NCBI GenBank assembly: GCA_040902925.1
Contig: JBBDWJ010000201.1
Coordinates: 1 to 22,160, forward strand
Reading direction: 5' to 3'
Origin: JBBDWJ01 sp040902925
GTDB lineage: Bacteria; Acidobacteriota; Terriglobia; Bryobacterales; UBA6623
Length of the DNA stretch: 22,160 nt
Positions 14,700 to 22,160 of this stretch are shown here, one piece after another (position 1 is the first letter of the stretch; every line of letters begins with the position of its first letter). The notes beneath the pieces are model-generated. The model searched no databases and had not been told where the DNA came from. It was given only the letters and a program-made list of their open reading frames with translations. The position numbers and the translations under genes were made by a program.

Positions 14700-15215
14700 G
14701 TGACTACGATCCGGCCCGAAAGCTCTGAAGACTTTCTCCAAGTTCGGCAAGTCAACGAGCTCGCGTTCGGGCAGCCGGCAGAGGCCGATCTCGTCGAAAC
14801 ACTGCGTCAGGCCGTCGGCGAAGAATCGCTGTCACTGGTTGCCGAGGATGAAGCCATTGTCGGTCACATCCTGTTCACGCCGGTGGTGATCGAGAGCGCC
14901 GGCCGAACCGTCACTGGTATGGGATTAGCCCCGATGGCCGTGCTTCCCGACCGCCAGCGCCAGGGCATCGGCTCCCAACTTGTGAAGCGAGGAGTGGAGA
15001 TCCTCGCTGAGCGCCGCTGTCCTTTCGTTGTCGTTGTCGGGCATCCTGACTATTACCCGCGCTTCGGCTTCGAGCCCGCCTCCAGCCACGGTCTCGCGAG
15101 CCAATGGGAGGGTATGCCCGAGGCCGCTTTCATGGTCGTGGTTCTTGACCGCGACGCCATGGCGGGCGTCAGCGGTGTGGCAAAGTACCGGGACGAGTTC
15201 AACGCCGTCGCCTAG
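14700..15215 (+). CDS. GNAT-family N-acetyltransferase (YhbS-like)
   Basis: A 171-residue cytoplasmic enzyme that should transfer an acetyl group from acetyl-CoA to an unknown amine. The acetyl-CoA binding motif is RQRQGIGSQLVKRGVEI (about 84-100), preceded by the beta4 strand GLAPMAVLPD. Downstream, VVVGHPDYYPRFGFEPAS is the typical YhbS-like segment. The start is GTG at 14700 with a strong AAGGAGG at 14689-14695, although the spacer is only four bases. It stands alone, convergent with mutL, and a REP-like inverted repeat separates the two stop codons. The substrate cannot be predicted from the sequence. Confidence 0.93.
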   Translation: MTTIRPESSEDFLQVRQVNELAFGQPAEADLVETLRQAVGEESLSLVAEDEAIVGHILFTPVVIESAGRTVTGMGLAPMAVLPDRQRQGIGSQLVKRGVEILAERRCPFVVVVGHPDYYPRFGFEPASSHGLASQWEGMPEAAFMVVVLDRDAMAGVSGVAKYRDEFNAVA

Positions 15216-15248
15216 CTCGTCGTAAAAACGCCAGCCACGACGCGCGAG

Positions 15249-15318
15249 GGGGACAGTCACCCGATCAAGCTGCCTTTTGAGATCGAGGTCTTGGATTGCG
15301 GAGCGGGTGACTGTCCCC
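15249..15318. repeat. REP-like 15-bp perfect inverted repeat between convergent genes
   Basis: GGGGACAGTCACCCG (15249-15263) recurs inverted at 15304-15318, around a 40-base loop that can pair further (ATCAAG near the left arm with CTTGGAT near the right). It lies exactly between the stops of the acetyltransferase (15215) and mutL (15326). The GGGGACAGTCACC core resembles palindromic repeats that I associate with REP/RAYT systems; no RAYT gene is in the window. It could also stop transcription from both sides. Confidence 0.7.
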
Positions 15319-15325
15319 GTCCAGC

Positions 15326-17377
15326 TTATATCCGGTGGAACGCCTTGAGGATTTCGCGCAGGCCATATTTCAACGCCACGGGACGGCCATGCGGGCACGA
15401 CATCGGACACTCGGTCTTCGCCAGCGCATTCAGCAGCCATTGCATCTTGGCCGCGTCGAGCGGCATGTTGACCTTGATCGCGGCATGGCAAGCGACCGTG
15501 GCTGCGATGCGGCGTTGCAAATCCACGAGCGAGAGCGCGCGCAGCTCTTTTTCCGGCGTATCGAGGATCTCGTGAATCAGCGTTTCGACGTTGCCCGCCG
15601 ATAGCCCCGCCGGCGCGGCCTTGATGGCCACGGTGCGGTGGCCGAACGGCTCGAGGTCGAAGCCGTTGGCGCGGAACTCCTGTTCGATCTGCGCGAAGAC
15701 GACCTCCTGGTCGGGCTTGAGCGTGAGGATAATCGGCAGCAGCAGCCGCTGCGCCTGCACGCTATCGCTCGACCGCTCGCGCAGCACTTTTTCAAACAGG
15801 ATGCGTTCGTGCGCGACGTGCTGGTCGATGATCCAAAGGCCGTCAGCGCCGGACGCAATGATGAAGCTGTCGTGGATCTGCCCCAGCGGGCGCAGCTCGC
15901 CGAGCTTCGCCAGGCTGTCGCCGCGCGGCTCGGCCAGCGGATCGCGGCTGTGCGGGCGGTGCTCGATCGAAGGCTCGAACTCCGCCACGCCGGCAAGCGT
16001 GCTGGCACCCGCGCCCGCCGCGGCTCGCATCACGGCCGGGGCGTTTTGCGGCTCGGCCCCGGCGTTGGTTGGAAAGCCTCCGTCAAAATCGTGCGCGCGC
16101 GAAGCCTGTGAGTCAGCGAGGTCGATCCCGCCGTCTCCGAAATCGAACCGCGGTGCGGGCCCTGGCGGCCTGCGGAGGTCGAACGATTCAGCGGCCTGCG
16201 CATCATCGCCGGCGAACATCGCTGAGGCTTCCGAAAAAGGAAGCTCCACACCGGGCTGCGGGGTTCCCCGCTGCTCGGGCCCCAGCGGAAGATTCGAAAC
16301 CGGCTTCGAGTCGATAAGCTGCTGCCGGATCGCCTCCCGCACGAAATCGTAGACGAACGACTGCTGTCGAAACCGCACCTCGGTCTTCGAAGGATGAACG
16401 TTGACATCGACCTCGTCGAAGGGCAGGTCGAGAAACAACAACGCGAAAGGGAAACAGCCCGGCGGAATCAGGTTGTAGTACGCCGACGTCAGCGCCTTCA
16501 GCAATACACGGTCGCGGATCAGCCTGCGATTCACGAAAAAATAGATCGAGTTGCGGTTGAGCTTTTGAATGTTCGGCGTCGAGACAAATCCGCTAAGCCG
16601 GAAAACCTTGCGCTCCGGTTCGCGATCGCCCGAGCGGGCCGCCGCCGCGGCCTGCGTGGGCGGCACAGGGCTGGGCGCTTCGTAGAATTCGCGTTCGGCC
16701 GCTTTGATCTCGACCAACTGGTCGAGCGTGTCGCCGCCGAAAACCTGGTAGACGCGCTCGCGCAGGGTCGGCACCGGCGTGACGTTGAGCAGCTTGCCCT
16801 TCTCGTTCGAAAGCGTAAACGTCTTATCGATATGGGCGAGGCTGTAATGGGTGACCAGCGACGCCACGTGCGCCAGCTCGGTCGGCTCGGTGCGCAGAAA
16901 TTTGCGCCGCGCAGGCATGTTGTAGAACAAGTTGTTGATCGTAACCGTCGTGCCCGCCGGCAGGGCTTTTTCTTCGACGTTGAGCATCTTGCCGCCGGCG
17001 ATCTCGACGCGCGTTCCGGTGGGCTCGTCTTCGGAGCGTGTTTCGAGCAGCAGCCGCGAGACACTCGCGATCGAGGGCAGCGCCTCGCCGCGAAAACCCA
17101 GCGTCTGGATCGAGAGCAGCTCCTGCGCATCGCGCAGCTTGCTGGTCGCGTGACGCTCGAACGCCAGCATGGCGTCGTCATGACCCATGCCGATTCCGTC
17201 GTCGGCCACCACGATCCGCCGCCGCCCACCCGCCTCGATCTCGATTCGCACCCGCGTTGCGCCCGCATCGAGCGAGTTCTCGATCAGCTCTTTCACAACC
17301 GAAGCAGGCCGTTCCACGACCTCGCCGGCGGCGATTTTGTTGGCAACGTTATCGGAAAGTACGCGAATTCGGCCCAT
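15326..17377 (-). CDS. mutL: DNA mismatch repair protein MutL, endonuclease type
   Basis: A 683-residue mismatch-repair protein that links MutS recognition to strand incision. The N-terminal GHKL ATPase has E30 and N34 (VVKELIENSLDAGATRV), DDGIGM (59-64), GFRGEALPSI (94-103) and GTRVEI. The transducer domain has IYFFVNRRLIRD and DVNVHPSKTEVRF. A Pro/Ala-rich linker follows (about 365-490). The C-terminal domain carries the metal-binding endonuclease motif as DQHVAHERILFE (518-529), plus ACHAAIK (629-635) and CPHGRP (661-666). This marks a nicking-competent MutL, unlike the MutH-dependent form of E. coli. The fourth residue of the usual DQHA motif is Val here. The start is ATG at 17377. The gene has no mutS beside it. 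Confidence 0.97.
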   Translation of the reverse strand: MGRIRVLSDNVANKIAAGEVVERPASVVKELIENSLDAGATRVRIEIEAGGRRRIVVADDGIGMGHDDAMLAFERHATSKLRDAQELLSIQTLGFRGEALPSIASVSRLLLETRSEDEPTGTRVEIAGGKMLNVEEKALPAGTTVTINNLFYNMPARRKFLRTEPTELAHVASLVTHYSLAHIDKTFTLSNEKGKLLNVTPVPTLRERVYQVFGGDTLDQLVEIKAAEREFYEAPSPVPPTQAAAAARSGDREPERKVFRLSGFVSTPNIQKLNRNSIYFFVNRRLIRDRVLLKALTSAYYNLIPPGCFPFALLFLDLPFDEVDVNVHPSKTEVRFRQQSFVYDFVREAIRQQLIDSKPVSNLPLGPEQRGTPQPGVELPFSEASAMFAGDDAQAAESFDLRRPPGPAPRFDFGDGGIDLADSQASRAHDFDGGFPTNAGAEPQNAPAVMRAAAGAGASTLAGVAEFEPSIEHRPHSRDPLAEPRGDSLAKLGELRPLGQIHDSFIIASGADGLWIIDQHVAHERILFEKVLRERSSDSVQAQRLLLPIILTLKPDQEVVFAQIEQEFRANGFDLEPFGHRTVAIKAAPAGLSAGNVETLIHEILDTPEKELRALSLVDLQRRIAATVACHAAIKVNMPLDAAKMQWLLNALAKTECPMSCPHGRPVALKYGLREILKAFHRI

Positions 17378-17610
17378 CAGGCGTGTAGCATCAGCTTACG
17401 GGTCTGTTGCGGGCGGCGGCAAGTGCGGCGATCGGTTCGGCCGCCGCCATGTCGGATATAGCTTTCACAAAGAGCGTTTGCGCGCGCCTGTCAGTCACAG
17501 CAGCCTGCGGGCCGAAGCGCGGTTCTTCCGTGTTGGGAATGCGCGGGAACGACACGGGCCAGGAACGTCGGCAGAAAATTTGGAGTTGCCGCGCGGCCGT
17601 CTGCCGCGGA

Positions 17611-18390
17611 CTACGGCGTGAACGGCCAATTCGCGCACGTCGAATAGCCGCCGTCGCATGCGATGACCTGGCCGGTGATGTAGTCCGCCGCCGGTCCGCA
17701 CAAAAACACCGACAACCCGGCAATATCTTCGGGAGCGCCAAGCCGCGGATTCGGCTGCGCGCCCTTCAGCCAAGCCGTCATCTCGGGCTGCTGCCACATT
17801 GTGCGATTCAAATCGGTAAGGATGAATCCGGGCGCGATGCAGTTCACCTGAATGTTGTGCTGCGCCCACTCGGCCGCGGTCGTACGCGTCAGCCCGGCCA
17901 GCGCGCTTTTCGTCATGGCATAGATCGCGAGATAGGGCAGACCGAGCAGCGACGTAAGGCTGCCGATATGGACGATCTTGCCGCCGCGCCCGCCGGCGAT
18001 CATCCGCGCGCCGACTTTCTGAGTCAGGCGCACGATGCCATGCAGGTTGGTCTGCATGATCCGCTCGTACTCTTCCGCGGTGTATTGCTCGAATCGCTTC
18101 CGCACGTTCGTCCCGGCGACGTTGACGAGGATATCGACATCCCCGTGGGCCGCGGCCGCGGCGTCGATCGACGCCTCGGAGGCCACGTCGAGTTGAATCG
18201 TCTCGGCGCGATAGCCGGCGTCATTCAACGCGGCTGCCTCTTTCTGCAACGCCTGCTGGGTACGCGCCGCCAAAACGGTGTGCGCGCCGGCCGCCGCCGT
18301 GGCCTTGGCAATCGCCAAGCCGATTCCGCGGCTCGCCCCAGCGATCAAAGCTTTTTTTCCAGAAAGGGAGAACAGTTTTTCGAGAGACAT
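17611..18390 (-). CDS. SDR-family NAD(P)-dependent oxidoreductase
   Basis: A 259-residue classical short-chain dehydrogenase of the gluconate 5-dehydrogenase/glucose dehydrogenase-like group. The Rossmann nucleotide-binding motif is GASRGIG (18-24), with Ala in place of the usual Thr before it. NVAG is at 90-93 and the active-site tetrad is N115, S144, Y157 and K161 (YAMTK). The C-terminal segment GLSVFLCGPAADYITGQVIACDGG is characteristic. NADPH preference is suggested by AART (41-44), but the substrate is unknown. The start is ATG at 18390 (MSLEKLFSLSGK), the normal length for the family. The frame is open to 18450, but the extra 20 residues look unlike SDRs. It follows the amidase on the same strand after 137 bp. 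Confidence 0.93.
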   Translation of the reverse strand: MSLEKLFSLSGKKALIAGASRGIGLAIAKATAAAGAHTVLAARTQQALQKEAAALNDAGYRAETIQLDVASEASIDAAAAAHGDVDILVNVAGTNVRKRFEQYTAEEYERIMQTNLHGIVRLTQKVGARMIAGGRGGKIVHIGSLTSLLGLPYLAIYAMTKSALAGLTRTTAAEWAQHNIQVNCIAPGFILTDLNRTMWQQPEMTAWLKGAQPNPRLGAPEDIAGLSVFLCGPAADYITGQVIACDGGYSTCANWPFTP

Positions 18391-18527
18391 AGTGTTTGTG
18401 AGTGTTCGCCACCATGCTAGCAAACGCGCGGTGGGCTGATCCGAGCGCATCGGACGCCCTCGGCCATGGCAACAAAATTGAAGCTTCCTTGTGGCGCTTG
18501 CGAAACGGCCTGCAAAGAAAAGGCGCG

Positions 18528-20777
18528 TTAACGTTCGCTGGGTTCGGCGGCCATGCTGATGTTCCCCAGACTTTCCGTATAGCTCAGCATGCCTTCGTAA
18601 AGGTGGTTGGCGACTTTCTGGCGGTAGGCGCTCGACCTCAGCAGCTTTTCGGTTTGGGGGTTGCTGATGAAGCCGATTTCGGCCAGCACGGCCGGCATCT
18701 TCGCGCCGATCAATACCATCAGCGGAGCCTTGCGCACGCCGCGGTTCCGTAATCCTTTGGTGTCTTCGGACAACCCGCTGTGCAGCGCCTCTTGAATGCG
18801 GTTGGCGAATTCCTCCGACTCCTCGATCTTTTCCTTCAGCGCGATTTTTGAAAGCAGATCCTGCAGTTCGTGGACCGAGCGATCCGAAGCGGCGTTCTCA
18901 CGCGACGCTACCGTCAGCGCCCACGAGTCGGTCGTGAAGTTGAGGTAGTAGGTCTCGATGCCGCGCACGTTACGGGAAGGCGACGAATTGGTGTGAATCG
19001 AGATAAACAGGTCGGCCTTTTTTTCGTTGGCCAGCCGGGGGCGCGCGCCCGGGCTCACGTAGCTGTCGTCCGAGCGCGTATAGATAACTTCGCTGCCGAG
19101 CCCTTCTTCAATCAGCTTGCCGAGCCGCATGGCGATGTCGAGGCAGGGTACTTTTTCCTGCAAGCCTGTTGGCCCGATGCTGCCGGGGTCGCGCCCGCCG
19201 TGGCCGGCGTCGATGACGACACGCCCAACCTTGAGTCCCAATGCGCGAATCAGGCTGCGCTGGCCCTTGGCGTTGGCCGAAGCCGCCTTGGGAGCGGGCA
19301 GTTCAGGCACGGGCGCGGGGGCGGGCGGAGGAGGCGTCAGCTTAGCCATTTCGACTCGCGGCGCCGACGCTATCTCGGGCGGTTGTTCCTTCGCGACGGT
19401 TTGAATGGTAGCCTGCTCCTGTTTCGGCGAGGCTGCCGCGGCTTGCGAATCCGCCTTCGAATCGCCGGCTGCTTCGGCGCGTCCGCTGTGGTCCAAAGCG
19501 CGCGCGAAACTTTGCTCGGCAGGCTTCGTCGACGGAGCGGGCGCCGTCTTTCCGGCCAGGCCGCCGGCGTTTGCGATGTGTTCAGCAGCCACCGGCTCGG
19601 AGGCCACACTCCCGGAAGGCGCCGCCGCGGGCTGGGACGGCGTGGCCTGGGAAGCAGGCGTCGCGCGGGTCAACATCACGGGCTCATCCCGCTCGCGGAT
19701 CTCCACCACCAGCCGCGCGGGGTTCGACAGCCAGGCGACGTCGAAGTAGACCGAACGATCGAGGTCGAACACAACACGCGTGCTATTGCGTCGAAATTGA
19801 GCTACGCGAATGCGCTTGAGGAAACTATCGCCGACTTCGAATTTCGACTCCTGCTCCAGGCTATTGCCGAGTCGGGTGTCCAGCACATCGAAGAACAGCC
19901 GCTTGGGATGCGGCAGTTGGCTGTAGCTGACCTCAGTGCGCGCGTCGAGCTCAAACACGACCCGCGTGTAATCAGGATGCGACCAGAAACGCACGCCGTC
20001 GAGACGTCCTTTCGCGGCTTGAGTCCCCGACTTGGGCAGGTCGGCCACGGGCAGCACCAAACTGCGAGAAGAAAGAATCGCGACCGGCGCATTCTGGCCT
20101 TCGAGAGCAGGGTCGCTCGCGGAGGTGCTGTCGACAGTATTCACGACAGCGCCCGCGGAACTCGGGGCAGTGCTCACGGCAGTGTTTTCGGCAGTGTCAG
20201 CGGTAGCGTCCCCGTCGCGCGGAGCGGCTCCGGCGCCAGAGTCTGGCTCTGTCGAGGCCGCGGCCGGCTCATTGCTAGTGGAAACGAGGGATTCGGCCTC
20301 GGGCTCGCTAGCAGGCGGAAGTTCGCGGCGCTCGGGCGGCGGCACTCCCTGCTTGATCTCCGCAATCGCCTGGCGCGCCTCGCCGAGCAGCTTGCTGTGC
20401 GGATACTCGTGAATCAGAAACTCATAAGCCGCGATCGACTTTCCCTGATAAACCTTGGCCCCGAAGCGGCCGATCATGGCGCGGTAAAGATGCGCCGCCT
20501 CCAACAGCGCGTCGTCACAGTAGCCGCTGGCCGGGCTGGTGCGGTGAACTTTCTTGAAGGCCTCGATGACCAGAAGATACTGCGGCTCGCCCAATTCGAC
20601 CTTGGGCACCGTGTTGAGGTCATCGAGCAAAAGCCGGGCGTAGCTGTAACGCTCAGACGCCAAATCGCGCGGGGATTCCGCTCCTGGGGAAGGAACGGCC
20701 CATAGGAGGGCGAGCAATACAACGAATCCCGCCGCCGGGGCTTGGCGCCCCCGGCATAGCTGCCGAAACAAGGCCAT
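18528..20777 (-). CDS. N-acetylmuramoyl-L-alanine amidase with AMIN domain and N-terminal helical region
   Basis: A 749-residue periplasmic peptidoglycan hydrolase, AmiC-like but much longer than the roughly 420 residues usual for AmiC. Order: signal peptide (about 15-33), a TPR-like helical region (40-145, with YLLVIEAFKKVHRTSPASGY), an Ala/Ser/Thr-rich low-complexity linker (150-250), an AMIN domain (about 258-362, GVRFWSHPDYTRVVFELDAR), a second Pro/Ala-rich linker (370-500), and the Amidase_3 domain (518-740). Zinc ligands are H526 (DAGHGG), E541 (LQEK) and H595 (SIHTN), and the catalytic Glu is E700 (AEIGF). AMIN domains target the septum or envelope in known amidases. The start is ATG at 20777, 9 bp after the transglycosylase stop, so the two are one operon. 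Confidence 0.94.
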   Translation of the reverse strand: MALFRQLCRGRQAPAAGFVVLLALLWAVPSPGAESPRDLASERYSYARLLLDDLNTVPKVELGEPQYLLVIEAFKKVHRTSPASGYCDDALLEAAHLYRAMIGRFGAKVYQGKSIAAYEFLIHEYPHSKLLGEARQAIAEIKQGVPPPERRELPPASEPEAESLVSTSNEPAAASTEPDSGAGAAPRDGDATADTAENTAVSTAPSSAGAVVNTVDSTSASDPALEGQNAPVAILSSRSLVLPVADLPKSGTQAAKGRLDGVRFWSHPDYTRVVFELDARTEVSYSQLPHPKRLFFDVLDTRLGNSLEQESKFEVGDSFLKRIRVAQFRRNSTRVVFDLDRSVYFDVAWLSNPARLVVEIRERDEPVMLTRATPASQATPSQPAAAPSGSVASEPVAAEHIANAGGLAGKTAPAPSTKPAEQSFARALDHSGRAEAAGDSKADSQAAAASPKQEQATIQTVAKEQPPEIASAPRVEMAKLTPPPPAPAPVPELPAPKAASANAKGQRSLIRALGLKVGRVVIDAGHGGRDPGSIGPTGLQEKVPCLDIAMRLGKLIEEGLGSEVIYTRSDDSYVSPGARPRLANEKKADLFISIHTNSSPSRNVRGIETYYLNFTTDSWALTVASRENAASDRSVHELQDLLSKIALKEKIEESEEFANRIQEALHSGLSEDTKGLRNRGVRKAPLMVLIGAKMPAVLAEIGFISNPQTEKLLRSSAYRQKVANHLYEGMLSYTESLGNISMAAEPSER

Positions 20778-20786
20778 AAGCCGGTT

Positions 20787-21623
20787 CTATTCCGTCTCGT
20801 AGCAGACGACGCCCGAAGAATCTACCCGGCGGAAAATCCGCGCCAGGGTTGGCTCCCCGGCAGCATCATCCTGCTGCGCGTTCGATACGGAACCCACTGC
20901 CGAACCGTACAGACGGCGAACTCTGCTGACGTAATCGACAGTTTCGCGGAATGGAGGAACATCCCCGTACCGGTCCACTGCCCCCTCGCCGGCGTTATAC
21001 GCCGCAAGAGTCAGCCTCGGATCGCCGTTGTAGCGGTCCAACAGGTGGCGGAGGTATTGGACACCTCCTTGAACATTTTCGGCGGGATCAAAAATGTTCT
21101 GAACCCCAAACCGGTCGGCGGTGGCAGGCATGAGCTGCATTAACCCCATCGCGCCCTTGGAAGAAACCGCGAAGGGATCGTAGCCGCTTTCCTGCCGGAT
21201 CACCGCGTGAACCAGCTTCGGGTCCACGTCATGCCGGCGCGCCGCCTGCTCAACCAAAGCTCGAATTTGAATACGGCCCGCGGACCCCGAGGATCTCAAC
21301 GGCCGCGATTCACCTTGGACAACCTTCTGCTTTGAATCGGCCTGCGTAACGCGCCCCGAAACCCTGGAAGACGCTTTGACCCTGCTGGCGACTCGAACGA
21401 GCCGCCCGGTCTCGGCGTCCTCGCGGACTTCGTAGCGCCGCACTGTTTGCGGCTTGGAACTCGTGACGCTATCCCCGGAAGATGCCCGGGATGGCAATTC
21501 CCCAGCAGCCACAGCGGCGGTCAAAACCACCCCTGCCGCCAGGGAGACAACGACCCTCGTTCCCGAACTCAACCAAAACAATATCACAGCGGCTGTTTCC
21601 GTGGCAACGGCTTTTCTCAGCAA
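20787..21623 (-). CDS. Lytic transglycosylase, SLT domain
   Basis: A 278-residue (or slightly shorter) exported enzyme that cleaves the MurNAc-GlcNAc bond of peptidoglycan, releasing anhydro ends. A hydrophobic N-terminal segment (about 22-40, VVVSLAAGVVLTAAVAA) acts as signal or anchor. A variable, basic linker follows. The SLT domain (about 117-245) has the catalytic Glu in IRQESGYDP (E145), SSKGAMGLMQLMPATA, and LAAYNAGEGAVDRYG. It is the first gene before the amidase with a 9-bp gap, consistent with coordinated wall remodelling. The frame is open from TTG at 21623, but without a good ribosome binding site; a start a few codons downstream is equally possible. Confidence 0.9.
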   Translation of the reverse strand: MLRKAVATETAAVILFWLSSGTRVVVSLAAGVVLTAAVAAGELPSRASSGDSVTSSKPQTVRRYEVREDAETGRLVRVASRVKASSRVSGRVTQADSKQKVVQGESRPLRSSGSAGRIQIRALVEQAARRHDVDPKLVHAVIRQESGYDPFAVSSKGAMGLMQLMPATADRFGVQNIFDPAENVQGGVQYLRHLLDRYNGDPRLTLAAYNAGEGAVDRYGDVPPFRETVDYVSRVRRLYGSAVGSVSNAQQDDAAGEPTLARIFRRVDSSGVVCYETE

Positions 21624-21900
21624 TTCCAGTAACTTATGTCAGCGGACCTGGCTTGGTTTGTGATACAGGGCTGCTGAAGCGCTCGCCCAGCCGGCATCAG
21701 TGCCGGCGCCGGCGCTGCCGGCCAGAGGCCCTGATTTCCTGATTCTGCCGGCGGTAGAGCCCATTCGACCGGCATGCGACCCCATTCGTCTAGTGCTAGG
21801 CCCCAAGTGAACAGACGCACCAGCAAGCGGTTTGGACGACCCGCAATGGTTCCTGGTTGCCGTTTTCTCAAAGCGCGCTCGTCCGTTCCTCATTATTCGG

Positions 21901-22028
21901 CCTCAGCCTTCGTCCTCAGCCTTAGGCCGCAGCCTCGGCCTATCGATTTGCCTTTTGCCTTTTGCACTTTGCCTTTTGCCTTGCCTTAAGCCTTGCCCTA
22001 CGCCGTGCCTTAAGCCTTGCCTTAAGCC
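21901..22028. repeat. Degenerate tandem repeats based on GCCTT
   Basis: CCTCAGCCTT occurs at 21901-21910 and 21914-21923. A period-7 run of TTTTGCC follows (about 21947-21985), then copies of a roughly 12-base unit containing GCCTTAAGCCTT to about 22028. The strand asymmetry is strong (C/T-rich top strand). It lies upstream of the transglycosylase gene and is probably a variable, slippage-prone tract. Confidence 0.8.
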
Positions 22029-22117
22029 GCCGCCCGGCGCCGCGTTGGTCCCGTAAGATCATGTATTATCAGTAGGTTAAGTGGTGCCAACGTGGCAAGC
22101 CAAAAAAACTAGTGTAG

Positions 22118-22138
22118 TGTCCACGAATTAGGTGGACA
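22118..22138. repeat. Short inverted repeat, possible insertion-sequence end
   Basis: TGTCCAC (22118-22124) and GTGGACA (22132-22138) are a perfect 7-bp inverted pair around seven bases, in the context GTAGTGTCCACGAATTAGG. The form recalls terminal sequences of some IS elements, particularly in the IS3-like group, but only 22 bases remain before the edge, so this is tentative. Confidence 0.35.
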
Positions 22139-22160
22139 AACGTTTGCGGCCTCTTGGGGC

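Larger units (their letters stand above)
21640..22160. other. 0.5-kb end region without a supported gene
   Basis: Short open frames on the minus strand (21617-21893) have low-complexity Pro/Ala-rich translations and no ribosome binding sites, so they are not called. The area must contain the promoter of the transglycosylase-amidase operon, which I could not pinpoint. It holds the tandem-repeat tract and the edge inverted repeat listed separately. Confidence 0.5.

Noticed and set aside
18870..20705. 611-codon plus-strand frame opposite the amidase
   Set aside because: Arg/Gly-rich shadow; the minus strand encodes AMIN and Amidase_3 domains with all catalytic residues.
22084..22112. Small hairpin TGCCA/TGGCA next to an A-run, terminator-like
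   Set aside because: The stem is only five bases and the A-run is on the wrong side for a terminator on either strand.
1..22160. CRISPR array, rRNA, riboswitch or phage structural genes
   Set aside because: No regularly spaced direct repeats, rRNA-like sequence, recognisable aptamer or phage protein was seen on either strand.

Overview
The window looks like a chromosomal segment of a GC-rich bacterium, most probably an acidobacterium of the Solibacter/Bryobacter type. This is an inference. It rests on a PadR regulator overlapping an ADOP-type (acidobacterial duplicated orphan permease) FtsX/MacB-like permease, on several secreted sugar- and PQQ-type beta-propeller proteins, and on frequent GTG and TTG starts. 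No 16S rRNA or other decisive marker is present.

Layout. 1-585 (-): N-terminal part of a Tat-exported mandelate racemase/enolase-superfamily enzyme, cut by the window edge. 750-1541 (+): HugZ-like FMN-binding protein. 1583-4248 (-): membrane histidine kinase overlapping an NtrC-type sigma54 activator. Divergent from these, 4418-7176 (+): secreted PQQ-like beta-propeller and TPR lipoprotein. 7303-7668 (-): small secreted beta-rich protein. 7869-9317 (-): GH29 alpha-L-fucosidase lipoprotein. 9609-10570 (+): PadR regulator with its own promoter and palindromic operator candidate, then the first quarter of an ADOP permease, frameshifted and truncated.

The permease breaks off at about 10570, where a segment of visibly lower GC begins. 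It runs to the 3' end of a tRNA-His gene (13338-13414, -). It carries two overlapping minus-strand genes with no recognised family, a divergent four-TM membrane protein, and about 0.9 kb without convincing genes. The two overlapping genes encode a single-TM protein and a secreted protein that share an almost identical 21-residue motif. The codons differ while the amino acids are kept, which suggests selection on the motif. This cassette is the best candidate for an undescribed system in the window. No integrase or transposase was found in it.

Beyond the tRNA is ordinary backbone: a CBM9-like secreted protein, a GNAT acetyltransferase, a REP-like 15-bp perfect inverted repeat between convergent genes, MutL of the endonuclease type, an SDR oxidoreductase, and a cell-wall pair (lytic transglycosylase then AMIN-domain N-acetylmuramoyl-L-alanine amidase, 9 nt apart). 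The last 0.5 kb has no supported gene but contains degenerate GCCTT-based tandem repeats and, at the very edge, an inverted repeat that may be the end of an insertion sequence.

The tRNA-His is itself unusual: it appears to have U at position -1 and A at 73 instead of the almost universal G-1:C73 pair.
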